22,107 nucleotides of DNA from Clostridium sp. CAG:609 (GTDB taxonomy: Bacteria > Bacillota_I > Bacilli_A > RF39 > UBA660): NCBI GenBank assembly GCA_000438075.1, contig FR903530.1, positions 1 to 22,107 on the forward strand, in the 5' to 3' direction. Below the pieces are notes generated by a model. The model was not told where the DNA came from. It did not search any database and worked only from the letters and a program-made list of their open reading frames with translations. This document shows, in pieces, positions 7,828 through 15,936 of the stretch. Every line of letters starts with the position of its first letter. Positions within the stretch are counted from its first letter, which is position 1. Position numbers and translations under genes: made by a program.

Positions 7828-7844
7828 CTACCAGAATTTTAACA

Positions 7845-10800
7845 TTAATTTTTAGAAATATCAATAGTTATTTCTTTATCATCAATCATGAATTTTTCTC
7901 CATTAGCAGAACCATTTTCAATAGTCTTTGCTAAAGTTTCATGCATGATATAATCTTTAAAATCATCTATTGCTAATTTTATATCTTCATCAGCTGAATA
8001 AGTAATATTTATTCTATCAGTTAATTCATAGTTATTGTTCTTTCTCATTGTTTGAACTTTTGAAATTATTTCACGAGCAATACCTTCATTAATTAAATCC
8101 TTTGTAAGGGTTGTATTCAAAATAACGAAATTATTGTTATCCATTCCAACATCAAATCCATCTTTGGCATCAATTCTTATATCAACCATATCACTATAAA
8201 TATCATAGTCTTGACCTGCTATATTCATTTTTATAGATTCATTGTTTTGAAGTTTCTTTATATCAGATAAAGATAAATCAAGTAATTTAGTTTGGAATTC
8301 TTTTAAGTTTGCTCCGAAAACTTTACCAACATTTCTAAAATTAGGTTTAACAGTAAAGTTCATATATAGTGATGTATCAGTTACAAAAGAAACTTTTTTA
8401 ACATTTAATTCTTCTTTGATGAGTTCAGTAAGTTCACCGATAATCATACTGTTTTTTCCATCGATTAGAATTTCACTTAGCGGTTGACGAACTCTAAGTT
8501 TATGTTCTTCACGAGTATTTCTTCCGATACTGATAAGTTCACGAACTAAATCCATCTTTTCTTCAAGTAATTCTTCGACTTTTGTCTCATCATACTTAGG
8601 AAAATCTGCTAGATGAACTGATTCTTCTAAAGTTAAATTAGTATAAATTTCTTCAGATAAATATGGTGATATTGGTGCAAGGATTTTAGAAAGTCCTACT
8701 AAAACTTCATAAGTTGTTATGTATACAGCCTTTTTAGAATCATCCATTGCATTACCCCAGAATCTTGCTCTATTTCTTCTTATGTACCAATTTGATAAAT
8801 CATCTGAAACAAATAAAGTTAATGCTTTTACTACTTTATTTAAATCATATTCATTATAAGCATCAGTTACATATTTTAATAGTTTATTGTATTTACTTAT
8901 TAACCAGCGATCGATGTCTTCTCTTTTTTCTAATGGAATGTTACATTCATTTATATCAATATTATCAATATTGGCATACATTGTAAAGAAATTATATGTA
9001 TTTTTAAGTGGGTTAAAAAATTTAGAATGAACTTCTTTTAAACCATTGATATCAAATTTTAAAGGTACCCAGACTGGTGAAACATATGGAAGATAGAATC
9101 TAACTGTGTCTGCACCATATTCTTTCATTGTTGTAAATGGTTCGACGATATTACCCATTGTTTTACTCATCTTTTTACCATTTGCATCTAATAATAAATC
9201 ATTTACTAAAACATTTTTAAATGGACTTACACCTTTTACAAATGTTGAAATTACTAAAAGTGTATAGAACCATCCACGAGTTTGATCAATACCTTCACAA
9301 ATAAAGTCCGCTGGAAATTGAGTTTCAAATAAATCATTATTTTCAAAAGGATAATGAAATTGTGCAAATGGCATAGAACCTGAGTCAAACCAACAATCTA
9401 TTACATCCTTACATCTAGTCATGGATTTACCACATTCAGGGCATAAAAGATGAACATCATCTATGTATGGTCTATGTAATTCGATAGATTCATCAATATC
9501 TTCAATAGCTTTTTCTACTAATTCTTTACGTGAACCAATCATTTCAGTATGACCACATGAACAAATCCAGTATGGAAGTGGTGTTCCCCAGTATCTTGAA
9601 CGAGATATTGCCCAGTCATTTAAATTTTCTAACCAGTTACCAAAACGTTTTTCACCAACATATGATGGATACCAATTAACAGTTTTGTTATTAGCTACAA
9701 TTTTATCTTTTATTTTAGTTACTTCAAGATAATAACTTGGTTTAGAATAATAAATTAAAGGTGTGTGACATCTCCAACAATGAGGATAGTTGTGAACTAT
9801 TCTTTGTTTTTTAAATAATTTATCGTTTTCTTTTAAGTATTTGATTACTTCGACATCTGCATCAAAAACAAGCATTCCCTTCCATGGTCCTTCAGTGTAT
9901 TTTCCATCTTCACCTACTGGATTTAAGTAAGGTAAGTTGTATTTTCTTCCAACATTTGCATCATCTGCACCAAATGCTGGAGCTAAATGAACTACACCAG
10001 TACCATCTTCAGCAGTAACATATGAATCACAACATACAAAGAAACCTTTTTTATTAACAGAAAGTTCAGGTATTAGTTGTTCGTATTCTGTGTATTCTAA
10101 AGAGCTACCTTTGAATGTGTCTAGGATTTCTACATCATCACCTAAAACTTTTGAAATTAGAGATGTTGCTAAAATAAACTTTGTTCCTTTACTTAAAACT
10201 AGTGAATAATCATAATCTGGGTTTACACATAAACCAACATTAGCTATTAATGTCCATGGTGTTGTTGTCCAAACTAGGAAATATGCATCACTATCCTTTT
10301 TCTTCATTGGTACTATTACCGTATCAACACTTGTTTCTTCATAGCCTTGAGCAACTTCGTGTGATGCAAGACCTGTTCCACATCTTGGGCAATAAGGAAG
10401 AATTTTTACTCCTTCATAAAATAATCCTTCTTCATAGAATTTTTTTAAAATCCACCATTCTGTTTCAATATAGTTATTATCATATGTAACATATGGATGT
10501 TTAATATCTATAAATTGACCCATTTTTTCAGTTAAATCTGTGAATGTATCTTCATTTTTCCAAACACTTTCTTTGCATTTTTGGTTGAATTCTTTGATAC
10601 CATATTTTTCAATGTCTTTTTTACCTGAAAAACCTAGCTCTTTTTCAACTTGTAATTCAACTGGTAGACCATGAGTATCCCAGCCAACTTTACGAAGAAC
10701 TTTATATCCTTGCATTGTTTTATATTTACAAATTGCATCTTTTAAGAATTTTGCAACCATGTGATGTAGTCCAGGATGTCCATTTGCAGTCGCAGGTCCA

Positions 10801-10937
10801 TCATAGAATACAAAGTATGGAGCATCTTTTCTGTTTTCGATACATTTTGTAAGTATGTCTTCGCTTTTCCACTTTTCTAAGATTTTTGCTTCAGTTATAT
10901 CAACTGATTCTTTGCTTAAACTTTTAAATTTTTCCAT
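7845..10937 (-). CDS. ileS: Isoleucyl-tRNA synthetase, type 2, with GXHH signature
   Basis: A 1030-residue class I synthetase charging tRNA-Ile with isoleucine. The N-terminus carries FYDGPATANG then GHPGLHHM, where the HIGH motif position reads GLHH (56-59). The editing-domain region has WTTTPWT and the KMSKS loop reads KMSKT (589-593). Several Cys pairs occur (CPRC, CWRC, CSCG, CPEC). The length and the absence of the C-terminal zinc knuckle of the ordinary bacterial enzyme fit the eukaryote-like IleRS2 group. The start at 10937 has a GGAGGG ribosome binding site seven bases away; an open extension to 10997 is the T-box terminator and is not coding. Regulation is by the T-box leader. IleRS2 enzymes are known for low mupirocin sensitivity. 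Confidence 0.97.
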   Translation of the reverse strand: MEKFKSLSKESVDITEAKILEKWKSEDILTKCIENRKDAPYFVFYDGPATANGHPGLHHMVAKFLKDAICKYKTMQGYKVLRKVGWDTHGLPVELQVEKELGFSGKKDIEKYGIKEFNQKCKESVWKNEDTFTDLTEKMGQFIDIKHPYVTYDNNYIETEWWILKKFYEEGLFYEGVKILPYCPRCGTGLASHEVAQGYEETSVDTVIVPMKKKDSDAYFLVWTTTPWTLIANVGLCVNPDYDYSLVLSKGTKFILATSLISKVLGDDVEILDTFKGSSLEYTEYEQLIPELSVNKKGFFVCCDSYVTAEDGTGVVHLAPAFGADDANVGRKYNLPYLNPVGEDGKYTEGPWKGMLVFDADVEVIKYLKENDKLFKKQRIVHNYPHCWRCHTPLIYYSKPSYYLEVTKIKDKIVANNKTVNWYPSYVGEKRFGNWLENLNDWAISRSRYWGTPLPYWICSCGHTEMIGSRKELVEKAIEDIDESIELHRPYIDDVHLLCPECGKSMTRCKDVIDCWFDSGSMPFAQFHYPFENNDLFETQFPADFICEGIDQTRGWFYTLLVISTFVKGVSPFKNVLVNDLLLDANGKKMSKTMGNIVEPFTTMKEYGADTVRFYLPYVSPVWVPLKFDINGLKEVHSKFFNPLKNTYNFFTMYANIDNIDINECNIPLEKREDIDRWLISKYNKLLKYVTDAYNEYDLNKVVKALTLFVSDDLSNWYIRRNRARFWGNAMDDSKKAVYITTYEVLVGLSKILAPISPYLSEEIYTNLTLEESVHLADFPKYDETKVEELLEEKMDLVRELISIGRNTREEHKLRVRQPLSEILIDGKNSMIIGELTELIKEELNVKKVSFVTDTSLYMNFTVKPNFRNVGKVFGANLKEFQTKLLDLSLSDIKKLQNNESIKMNIAGQDYDIYSDMVDIRIDAKDGFDVGMDNNNFVILNTTLTKDLINEGIAREIISKVQTMRKNNNYELTDRINITYSADEDIKLAIDDFKDYIMHETLAKTIENGSANGEKFMIDDKEITIDISKN

Positions 10938-10955
10938 TACTTTTCCCTCCAAAAT

Positions 10956-11172
10956 AAAAAAGGACAATACCAAGGAGTCAATGTATGACGGTACCATCCT
11001 TTTATTAACTTAATTATCTTAACGCGATTAACGCAGCAACCTACTATTACTTCAATTGCTAAACTCCTGGGTGATATATTTATTTTTACCATTGTTTTTC
11101 TTGCACCATATTGAAAAACTCTCTATTATGTTTATAATAAATACTTGTCCCACTCATCGTTTTTCAAGTGAC
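10956..11172 (-). promoter_or_regulatory. T-box riboswitch with isoleucine AUC specifier
   Basis: The ileS leader has a Stem I whose strands are UGGG-ACAA-GUAUUUAUU and AAUAAAUAU-AUCA-CCCA. The two helices leave an internal loop whose 3' side is AUC followed by A, an Ile specifier codon at 11073-11075. The T-box sequence UGGUACCGU lies at 10988-10996. The terminator pairs 10990-11000 (AGGAUGGUACC) with 10961-10971 (GGUAUUGUCCU), including G-U pairs, followed by a U run (10956-10961). Pairing of uncharged tRNA-Ile with the T-box sequence would favour antitermination. Confidence 0.93.
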
Positions 11173-11175
11173 TTC

Positions 11176-11205
11176 ATTATAATACAAATAAAGTATAGAA
11201 GTCAA
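11176..11205 (-). promoter_or_regulatory. Promoter of the ileS T-box transcript
   Basis: On the minus strand TTGACT (11200-11205) is followed after 18 bases by TATAAT (11176-11181). It lies eight bases or so after the stop codon of the SGNH gene and directly before the T-box leader. Confidence 0.75.
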
Positions 11206-11212
11206 GCATATT

Positions 11213-12142
11213 TTAATTTTTTTGAGTTTGTTCTAAATACCTTTCATAAGCAACATTCCACAATTTATATTCTTTATCATTTCTATGATCTTCTAAAATA
11301 CCTAAATTGTTTAAATAACTACCAAGAAAACTTGATGCTTTGCGTGCTCCATAAAAATTTAGATGTTCTCCATTATCTTTCGTATCAACTTTCCAATTAA
11401 TTCCTAAGTCAAACTTATTTAAATTGATGTATTCAAAATCAAGCTTTTTGCTTAAGTCTTGAAATAGTTTGTCCTTTTGATAGTTCCATGCATTCTGAGA
11501 TGGAAAACCTACAACGATTAATTTTGTGTTATATTCGCGGGTTAATTCGATAAACTTTTCTAAATATTCTAGGTTTTCTGGTATCATGTTGTAAGTCTTT
11601 TCATTTTTTTCCATGTACATCTTTGACTTACTAGGTTTGATTGTCTTATTTAAACGATATCCTTTTTGTATACTTAAAAGTCCGATGTTATCAAATAAAA
11701 TGTTTTTCCAATTGTTGTGGTAGTTCAAAAGTGGCATAATTTTTTTAATTGTTCTTTCAAATTTAACATATGATTTTCTCTTTCGAGAATTTCGAAAAAA
11801 TAAGTTTCCACCGAGTATAGCTACCTTAGGATGTTGACTTTCTAATGCAACCTTGTAATATGCGTACGCATCGGGCAATATAAAGGCGGGTTCTGCACAG
11901 TCAAATGTGGTAAATCCATATTCGTTATAAATTTCCATTGGAATAATTGATGAATAAACAAGACTATCACCTAAAATTACTACATCAATTGAGTCCTTTT
12001 TTTCACCGAGGATTTCATATTGAGCAGTTTTAAATAAACCAAAGTCCTTCATGTTATCTTTTGGAAGTAATATGTAAGAAAAACCATAGTAAAGAAATAT
12101 AAATAAGGATATAAATATAATACTTTTAAATAAATTCTTCAT
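11213..12142 (-). CDS. SGNH-hydrolase-like protein, partner of MBOAT acyltransferase
   Basis: A 309-residue protein with one N-terminal transmembrane segment (about 7-26) and an SGNH/GDSL-type ectodomain. Block I is VVILGDSLVYSS with Ser60, and the C-terminal block is DNGEHLNFYG with D256 and H260 as likely catalytic Asp and His. It is comparable to the DltD/AlgJ/AlgX-type proteins that pair with MBOAT acyltransferases and handle acyl groups on the outer face of the membrane. It begins nine bases after the MBOAT stop, with AAGGAGG just before the ATG, so the two are one operon. The polymer it acts on cannot be told from the window. Confidence 0.82.
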   Translation of the reverse strand: MKNLFKSIIFISLFIFLYYGFSYILLPKDNMKDFGLFKTAQYEILGEKKDSIDVVILGDSLVYSSIIPMEIYNEYGFTTFDCAEPAFILPDAYAYYKVALESQHPKVAILGGNLFFRNSRKRKSYVKFERTIKKIMPLLNYHNNWKNILFDNIGLLSIQKGYRLNKTIKPSKSKMYMEKNEKTYNMIPENLEYLEKFIELTREYNTKLIVVGFPSQNAWNYQKDKLFQDLSKKLDFEYINLNKFDLGINWKVDTKDNGEHLNFYGARKASSFLGSYLNNLGILEDHRNDKEYKLWNVAYERYLEQTQKN

Positions 12143-12151
12143 AGGTCCTCC

Positions 12152-13729
12152 TTAAAAATCTGCATACATTGGATCAACAGGTTCGTATCCAGGTCCAAAT
12201 GCACCAAATATGATTATTCCAAATATTAAACTATAATAGATTAACCACCTTATAAATATATTTTTTGATGATATTTTTTCGCGAACGTCGATATTTTTTT
12301 CTTTCATGATGCTAATTATTAAAACTATTAATAATGCAAGAAGTAATACTACAACATCAGGAATATCTAAACCAAGTGAACTAAGTTCAGATGAATTAAA
12401 ACCAAAACTTGTAAATATTTTCTTAATCATGAATATTGCATCGCTAACGGTATTACTTCTAAAAATTAGTTCGCCGATTACTACGAAGAAGGATGTTTTT
12501 AATATTTGTAATATTTTTAACACCTTACTTTTTGTAATGTTTAATTTTACATATAATTTATTGAATGATTGTCTAGTTATGTTTCCGATTGATATGAATA
12601 AAAAGTGGTATAATCCAAATAAGATGAATGTCCACCCTGCTCCATGCCATAACCCATTAAGAAGCCAAACAACTAATAATGCAATGGTACCACTAAGTAA
12701 TGGACCATAATGATTTCCTAATTTTTTTCTTAAATTTAAGGTTATTTTCTTCATTGGTTTGGATAATGAAATTGGGTAATATATATAATCTTTAAACCAC
12801 GTACCTAAACTAATGTGCCATCTTGTCCAAAATTCGGAAATATTTTTAGAAAAGAATGGTTGCTTAAAGTTTTCTGGTATTGAAAAACCAAATATATTAC
12901 CAGTTCCAACTACAACATCCATCGCTCCGGAGAAATCCATATATAGCATAATGGTATAACTAACTGCAGCGATAAATATTGTGGTTCCATTATAAAGTGA
13001 TGGAGCATTAAATACTGTTTTAACTAAAATATTTAATCTATCTGCAATAACTATTTTTTTAAACAAGCCCCATAAAATTCTCTGAAGGCCGTAACATAAA
13101 TTGTAATATGTTATTTTGTTACATTCATAAATTTTATCTGCGGTATCACTATATCTACATATTGGGCCTTCCATTATACAAGGAAAAAATGAACCAAATA
13201 ATGATAACCTTATAAAATTATGATCAGCGGAAATTTTTCCACTATAAACATCAAATAAATATGAGAGCATTTGTAAAGTATAAAATGATATACCTATCGG
13301 TGATATTAATTTTAAAATATTGAAACTAAAATCAATTTTAAATAAACTAAGAAGTGCATTTGTGTTGATGGTAAAAAACTTTAGATATTTGAAAACAAAT
13401 AAGAATAAAATGTTTATTAATAAGCATAGTAATAAAACAAATCTTTTCTTACTTTTAAATTTATTTTTAATAACTTTTTTATCATCATCTGATGCATCTT
13501 TTAATTTCTCTTTTTTTCTGGCATCTAAATTATCCATAAATATCGCACTAAAATACACCGAAATAATAGAAATTAGTAAGAAGACAATTAACCATTTGCT
13601 CATTATGAAAAACATAAATAAGCTTGATAATAAAAGGTATATTGGTCTTACCTTTTTAGGTACTAAATTATAAAATATAATAATCACTAGAAAGATGATA
13701 TTATAATATCTATTTAAAACATCATTCAT
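12152..13729 (-). CDS. MBOAT family O-acyltransferase (AlgI/DltB type)
   Basis: A 525-residue polytopic membrane protein of the MBOAT family, which moves acyl groups (usually acetyl) across the membrane onto extracellular polymers. Diagnostic blocks are SPIGISFYTLQMLSY, EGPICRY, the SEFWTRWHISLGTWFKDYIYYP motif with its RWH, and NGLWHGAGW with the invariant catalytic His362. The C-terminus (FGPGYEPVDPMYADF) departs from the common FIYFQF ending but keeps the FGPG-Tyr context. The ATG at 13729 has only a distant AAAGGAG (16 bases), and a 13-codon open frame starting MQNLFKG ends in TGA overlapping the ATG, so start efficiency is uncertain. There are no polysaccharide-synthesis genes nearby. 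Confidence 0.9.
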   Translation of the reverse strand: MNDVLNRYYNIIFLVIIIFYNLVPKKVRPIYLLLSSLFMFFIMSKWLIVFLLISIISVYFSAIFMDNLDARKKEKLKDASDDDKKVIKNKFKSKKRFVLLLCLLINILFLFVFKYLKFFTINTNALLSLFKIDFSFNILKLISPIGISFYTLQMLSYLFDVYSGKISADHNFIRLSLFGSFFPCIMEGPICRYSDTADKIYECNKITYYNLCYGLQRILWGLFKKIVIADRLNILVKTVFNAPSLYNGTTIFIAAVSYTIMLYMDFSGAMDVVVGTGNIFGFSIPENFKQPFFSKNISEFWTRWHISLGTWFKDYIYYPISLSKPMKKITLNLRKKLGNHYGPLLSGTIALLVVWLLNGLWHGAGWTFILFGLYHFLFISIGNITRQSFNKLYVKLNITKSKVLKILQILKTSFFVVIGELIFRSNTVSDAIFMIKKIFTSFGFNSSELSSLGLDIPDVVVLLLALLIVLIISIMKEKNIDVREKISSKNIFIRWLIYYSLIFGIIIFGAFGPGYEPVDPMYADF

Positions 13730-13763
13730 AATACTTTAACAAAAACTCCTTTAAATAAATTTT

Positions 13764-13840
13764 GCATTGCCTCACGACAATGCGTTTCTGCTTCGCAGGA
13801 ATCTCTTCCTCCACAGACCAGATTCGGATCCTGCCGACCC
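13764..13840 (-). other. GC-rich structured island in the MBOAT leader, possible RNA element or mobile repeat
   Basis: These 77 bases contain 43 G or C (about 56%), roughly twice the surroundings. They hold a 6-bp hairpin (GCATTG 13764-13769 with CAATGC 13778-13783) and a short hairpin CTGC-TTC-GCAG (13788-13798). A longer stem pairs GCAG 13795-13798 plus GAATCT 13799-13804 with AGATTC 13820-13825 plus CTGC 13831-13834. The short hairpin and the longer stem share GCAG, so they are mutually exclusive. It lies between the MBOAT start and the Rpn remnant. It matches no riboswitch class I can recall; a leader RNA or the end of a mobile repeat are both possible. Strand is inferred from the downstream gene. 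Confidence 0.5.
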
Positions 13841-13849
13841 TACTTATTA

Positions 13850-14032
13850 TTAATATTTTTCTTTTTGAATTTCCATTTTTAATTTATTAATTTCATCAAT
13901 GGATAATCCCAAGACAGATGAAATGGAACCTATATCCATATTTTTTTGAACATATTCTTTTATTGTTTCTGCATTGTAGTATAATACTCATCAAAAATAT
14001 TTCTACTCTTCCATTTCATACAAAACTTTCAT
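13850..14032 (-). pseudogene. Decayed C-terminal remnant of an Rpn-family gene
   Basis: One minus-strand frame reads LYYNAETIKEYV, then KNMDIGSISSVLGLSIDEI and KLKMEIQKEKY followed by TAA (13850-13852). This parallels the C-terminus of the intact Rpn-family protein next door (LYYDAEALK, KENADISFIARVSGLSIEEI, IKKEMNL), with about 20 residues deleted between the two blocks. Further upstream in the same frame are TAG and tandem TGA TGA codons (about 13985-14005), so it is not translated as a unit. It is evidence for a second, degraded copy. The whole gene-free stretch 13730-14034 is accounted for by this remnant and the GC-rich island. Confidence 0.75.
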
Positions 14033-14034
14033 AA

Positions 14035-14877
14035 TTACAAATTCATTTCTTTTTTAATATCTTCGATTTCTTCGATAGATAATCCAGAAACTCTTGCAAT
14101 AAAACTAATATCTGCATTTTCTTTAATCATGTTTACTACAATAGATTTTTTTTCTTCATTTCTACCAGTCTCTTCACCAAGTTCATAACTTGATGCATCT
14201 TTAAGAGCTTCTGCATCATAGTACAACATTGAGTCAAAATCACTTGTTAAAGATTTTGCTTCGTCAACCATTTTTTCCATCAAATCATCTCCATCATATA
14301 CATTTCTTAAAACTTGTTCATCGTTACAGACAAGCAAGTACAATAATTTTTCTAAGGATTCCTTTTCCTTAACACTAGTATAACTTGTCTTAATAATTTT
14401 TGCAAGATTTACATCAACAATTTCTAAAAATGGATGGATTTCTTGATGAGTTTTTGTATCAACCAAGCGACTTATAACCACAAAACGATCATCTTTAGTT
14501 ATGTCAAAAGCATTCAAATTTATTTGATAAACTTTTTTAAGCTTAACTTTATAGTCCTTGTCAGTACGAGTTTGTTTTAAAATCAAGTGACAAATGTAAG
14601 AATTATTCTTATTTTGAAGCAACCTTGAATTATAACAATTAACTTCAACATTAACAAGGGCTTCATCACTTTCTAAAACTAAATCAGCTTGACTATTTAT
14701 AACATTTTTATTTATACCGATATCAGGATGAATGACTTTGAAACTTACAGAATCCTCAGGCATATTCAAAACAGTACAAATAATTTTAGCTAAATACTTT
14801 TGACCATTCTCAGATGAAAATAGTTTTTTCACTATAACATCACTCATGAAAAGTTCTCTTGTTTTTACAAAGTTCAA
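14035..14877 (-). CDS. Rpn family recombination-promoting nuclease / putative transposase (PD-(D/E)XK)
   Basis: A 280-residue protein of the PDDEXK_2/Rpn group. The nuclease core is D65 in SQADLV and E78-x-N80 in NVEVN (the third position is usually Gln or Lys). The family layout is kept: an N-terminal TRELFMSDVIVKKLF, a middle VYQINLNAFDI strand region, and a C-terminal helical tail GLSIEEIEDIKKEMNL. Relatives promote RecA-independent recombination and occur in many copies in gut Firmicutes. The start is TTG at 14877, supported by AAGGAGG (14886-14892) eight bases upstream; the next Met (residue 11) is not so supported. It has its own promoter. Activity is not proven. Confidence 0.85.
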   Translation of the reverse strand: MNFVKTRELFMSDVIVKKLFSSENGQKYLAKIICTVLNMPEDSVSFKVIHPDIGINKNVINSQADLVLESDEALVNVEVNCYNSRLLQNKNNSYICHLILKQTRTDKDYKVKLKKVYQINLNAFDITKDDRFVVISRLVDTKTHQEIHPFLEIVDVNLAKIIKTSYTSVKEKESLEKLLYLLVCNDEQVLRNVYDGDDLMEKMVDEAKSLTSDFDSMLYYDAEALKDASSYELGEETGRNEEKKSIVVNMIKENADISFIARVSGLSIEEIEDIKKEMNL

Positions 14878-14903
14878 GACTAATTCCTCCTTTCAATGAG
14901 CCT

Positions 14904-14931
14904 ATTATACACATGATTTTTCTAGATGCAA
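14904..14931 (-). promoter_or_regulatory. Promoter of the Rpn-family gene
   Basis: On the minus strand TTGCAT (14926-14931) is followed after 16 bases by a perfect TATAAT (14904-14909), about 27 bases before the TTG start. Confidence 0.65.
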
Positions 14932-14978
14932 GCGTTTCGACACCATACGACAAAAGTTTTATGTTTTTTAGTATTTTA

Positions 14979-15845
14979 TTACAAATAATCAATGAATTTT
15001 TTACTTGCAAAAGTAAGAGAAATAGATTTATTCATTGCCAAATATACATTTATATTAGGTATTGTTTTATTGATTTCTAACTCTTTTAAATTTTTAAAAT
15101 TTCTATTTGCTAAATCAATAATAACAAAACCAACACCTAAACCAATATTTGCAAATTCACTAATTAACTCTTGACTTACTACTTCCATTCTAGGTATTAA
15201 TTTAACATGTTCTTGTAAAGCAATATAATCAAGTAATTTTCTGCTGTTAGATTCTCCGTTTTGCAGTATCAAAGGTAATTTATTTAAATCACTAAAAGTT
15301 TTAACATTATCAGTATAATAATCTGGGTTATAAACAAAACCTTGTTTAAGTTCTTTTATTTTTTCTAAATAAAGATTATTTTCTTTAACATTGCTTTCAT
15401 TAAAAATAACAAAATCTAACTTACCTAATTTTAAATCATTTATTAAATTACTTGTTAAACCATTTACTATATTAATATTTATATTCGGATAATCTTTATG
15501 AAAATTTTCTAAGGTATCCATTAATATTAATTTTGTTAATGTTGTAGAACACCCCACTTTTATTTCGCCTTTAGATAAATCTTTAAAAGATGTAAATTCA
15601 TTTTCAGCATTACCAATAAGTTCTAAAGCACCTTTTACATATTCATAAAACATTTTTCCTTCTTCGGTTAATTCCATTCCTTTATTACTTCGTAAAAATA
15701 ATGTTCCTCCAAGTTGGTCTTCAAGTTTTTTTATTGATTGTGATATTGCGGGCTGGGAAATATGTAACTCTTCGCTTGCTCTAGTCATATGTTTATTTTT
15801 AGCAACAACATAAAAGACTTTATATAATTCTAAATCGACATTCAT
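14979..15845 (-). CDS. LysR family transcriptional regulator
   Basis: A 288-residue LysR-type regulator. The N-terminal winged helix-turn-helix (about residues 3-62) contains the family signature from LYKVFYVVAKN through SEELHISQPAISQSIKKLEDQLGG to LFLRSNKGMELTEEG, and the C-terminal part (about 90-288) is the periplasmic-binding-protein-like effector domain (GEIKVGCSTTLTK, GLGVGFVI). The effector is unknown. I prefer ATG 15845 because the GTG at 15854 is part of the GAGGTG ribosome binding site. It is divergent from the NUDIX gene with an intergenic palindrome, the classic arrangement for a LysR regulator controlling its neighbour and itself. The stop lies just past the Rpn promoter region and no clear terminator is visible. 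Confidence 0.93.
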   Translation of the reverse strand: MNVDLELYKVFYVVAKNKHMTRASEELHISQPAISQSIKKLEDQLGGTLFLRSNKGMELTEEGKMFYEYVKGALELIGNAENEFTSFKDLSKGEIKVGCSTTLTKLILMDTLENFHKDYPNININIVNGLTSNLINDLKLGKLDFVIFNESNVKENNLYLEKIKELKQGFVYNPDYYTDNVKTFSDLNKLPLILQNGESNSRKLLDYIALQEHVKLIPRMEVVSQELISEFANIGLGVGFVIIDLANRNFKNLKELEINKTIPNINVYLAMNKSISLTFASKKFIDYL

Positions 15846-15865
15846 CATAAGCACCTCTTATGGGT

Positions 15866-15895
15866 ATTATAACATAAATATATTATACTTATCAA
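15866..15895 (-). promoter_or_regulatory. Promoter of the LysR gene
   Basis: On the minus strand TTGATA (15890-15895), 18 bases, TATAAT (15866-15871). It overlaps the NUDIX promoter and the palindrome. Confidence 0.55.
15874..15892. promoter_or_regulatory. Candidate LysR operator, 19-bp near-perfect palindrome
   Basis: The sequence has ATAA at the left end, TTAT at the right end and TATA-T-TATA between. Eight of nine base pairs around the centre at 15883 are complementary; the only mismatch is 15878 against 15888. It lies in the divergent intergenic region over both promoters, where a LysR regulator would bind. AT-rich sequence makes chance palindromes more likely. Confidence 0.45.
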
Positions 15896-15912
15896 GAAAT
15901 TAGTAATATAAT
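15883..15912 (+). promoter_or_regulatory. Promoter of the NUDIX gene
   Basis: A perfect TATAAT at 15907-15912, with a weak -35 (TTATAC at 15883-15888, 18 bases apart). The poor -35 fits an activator-dependent promoter. Confidence 0.5.
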
Positions 15913-15936
15913 GTAAATAACGAAAGGAAGATATTT

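Noticed and set aside
10938..10997. N-terminal extension of IleRS by 20 residues
   Set aside because: This stretch is the T-box terminator stem and spacer; the ribosome binding site GGAGGG and family alignment support ATG 10937.
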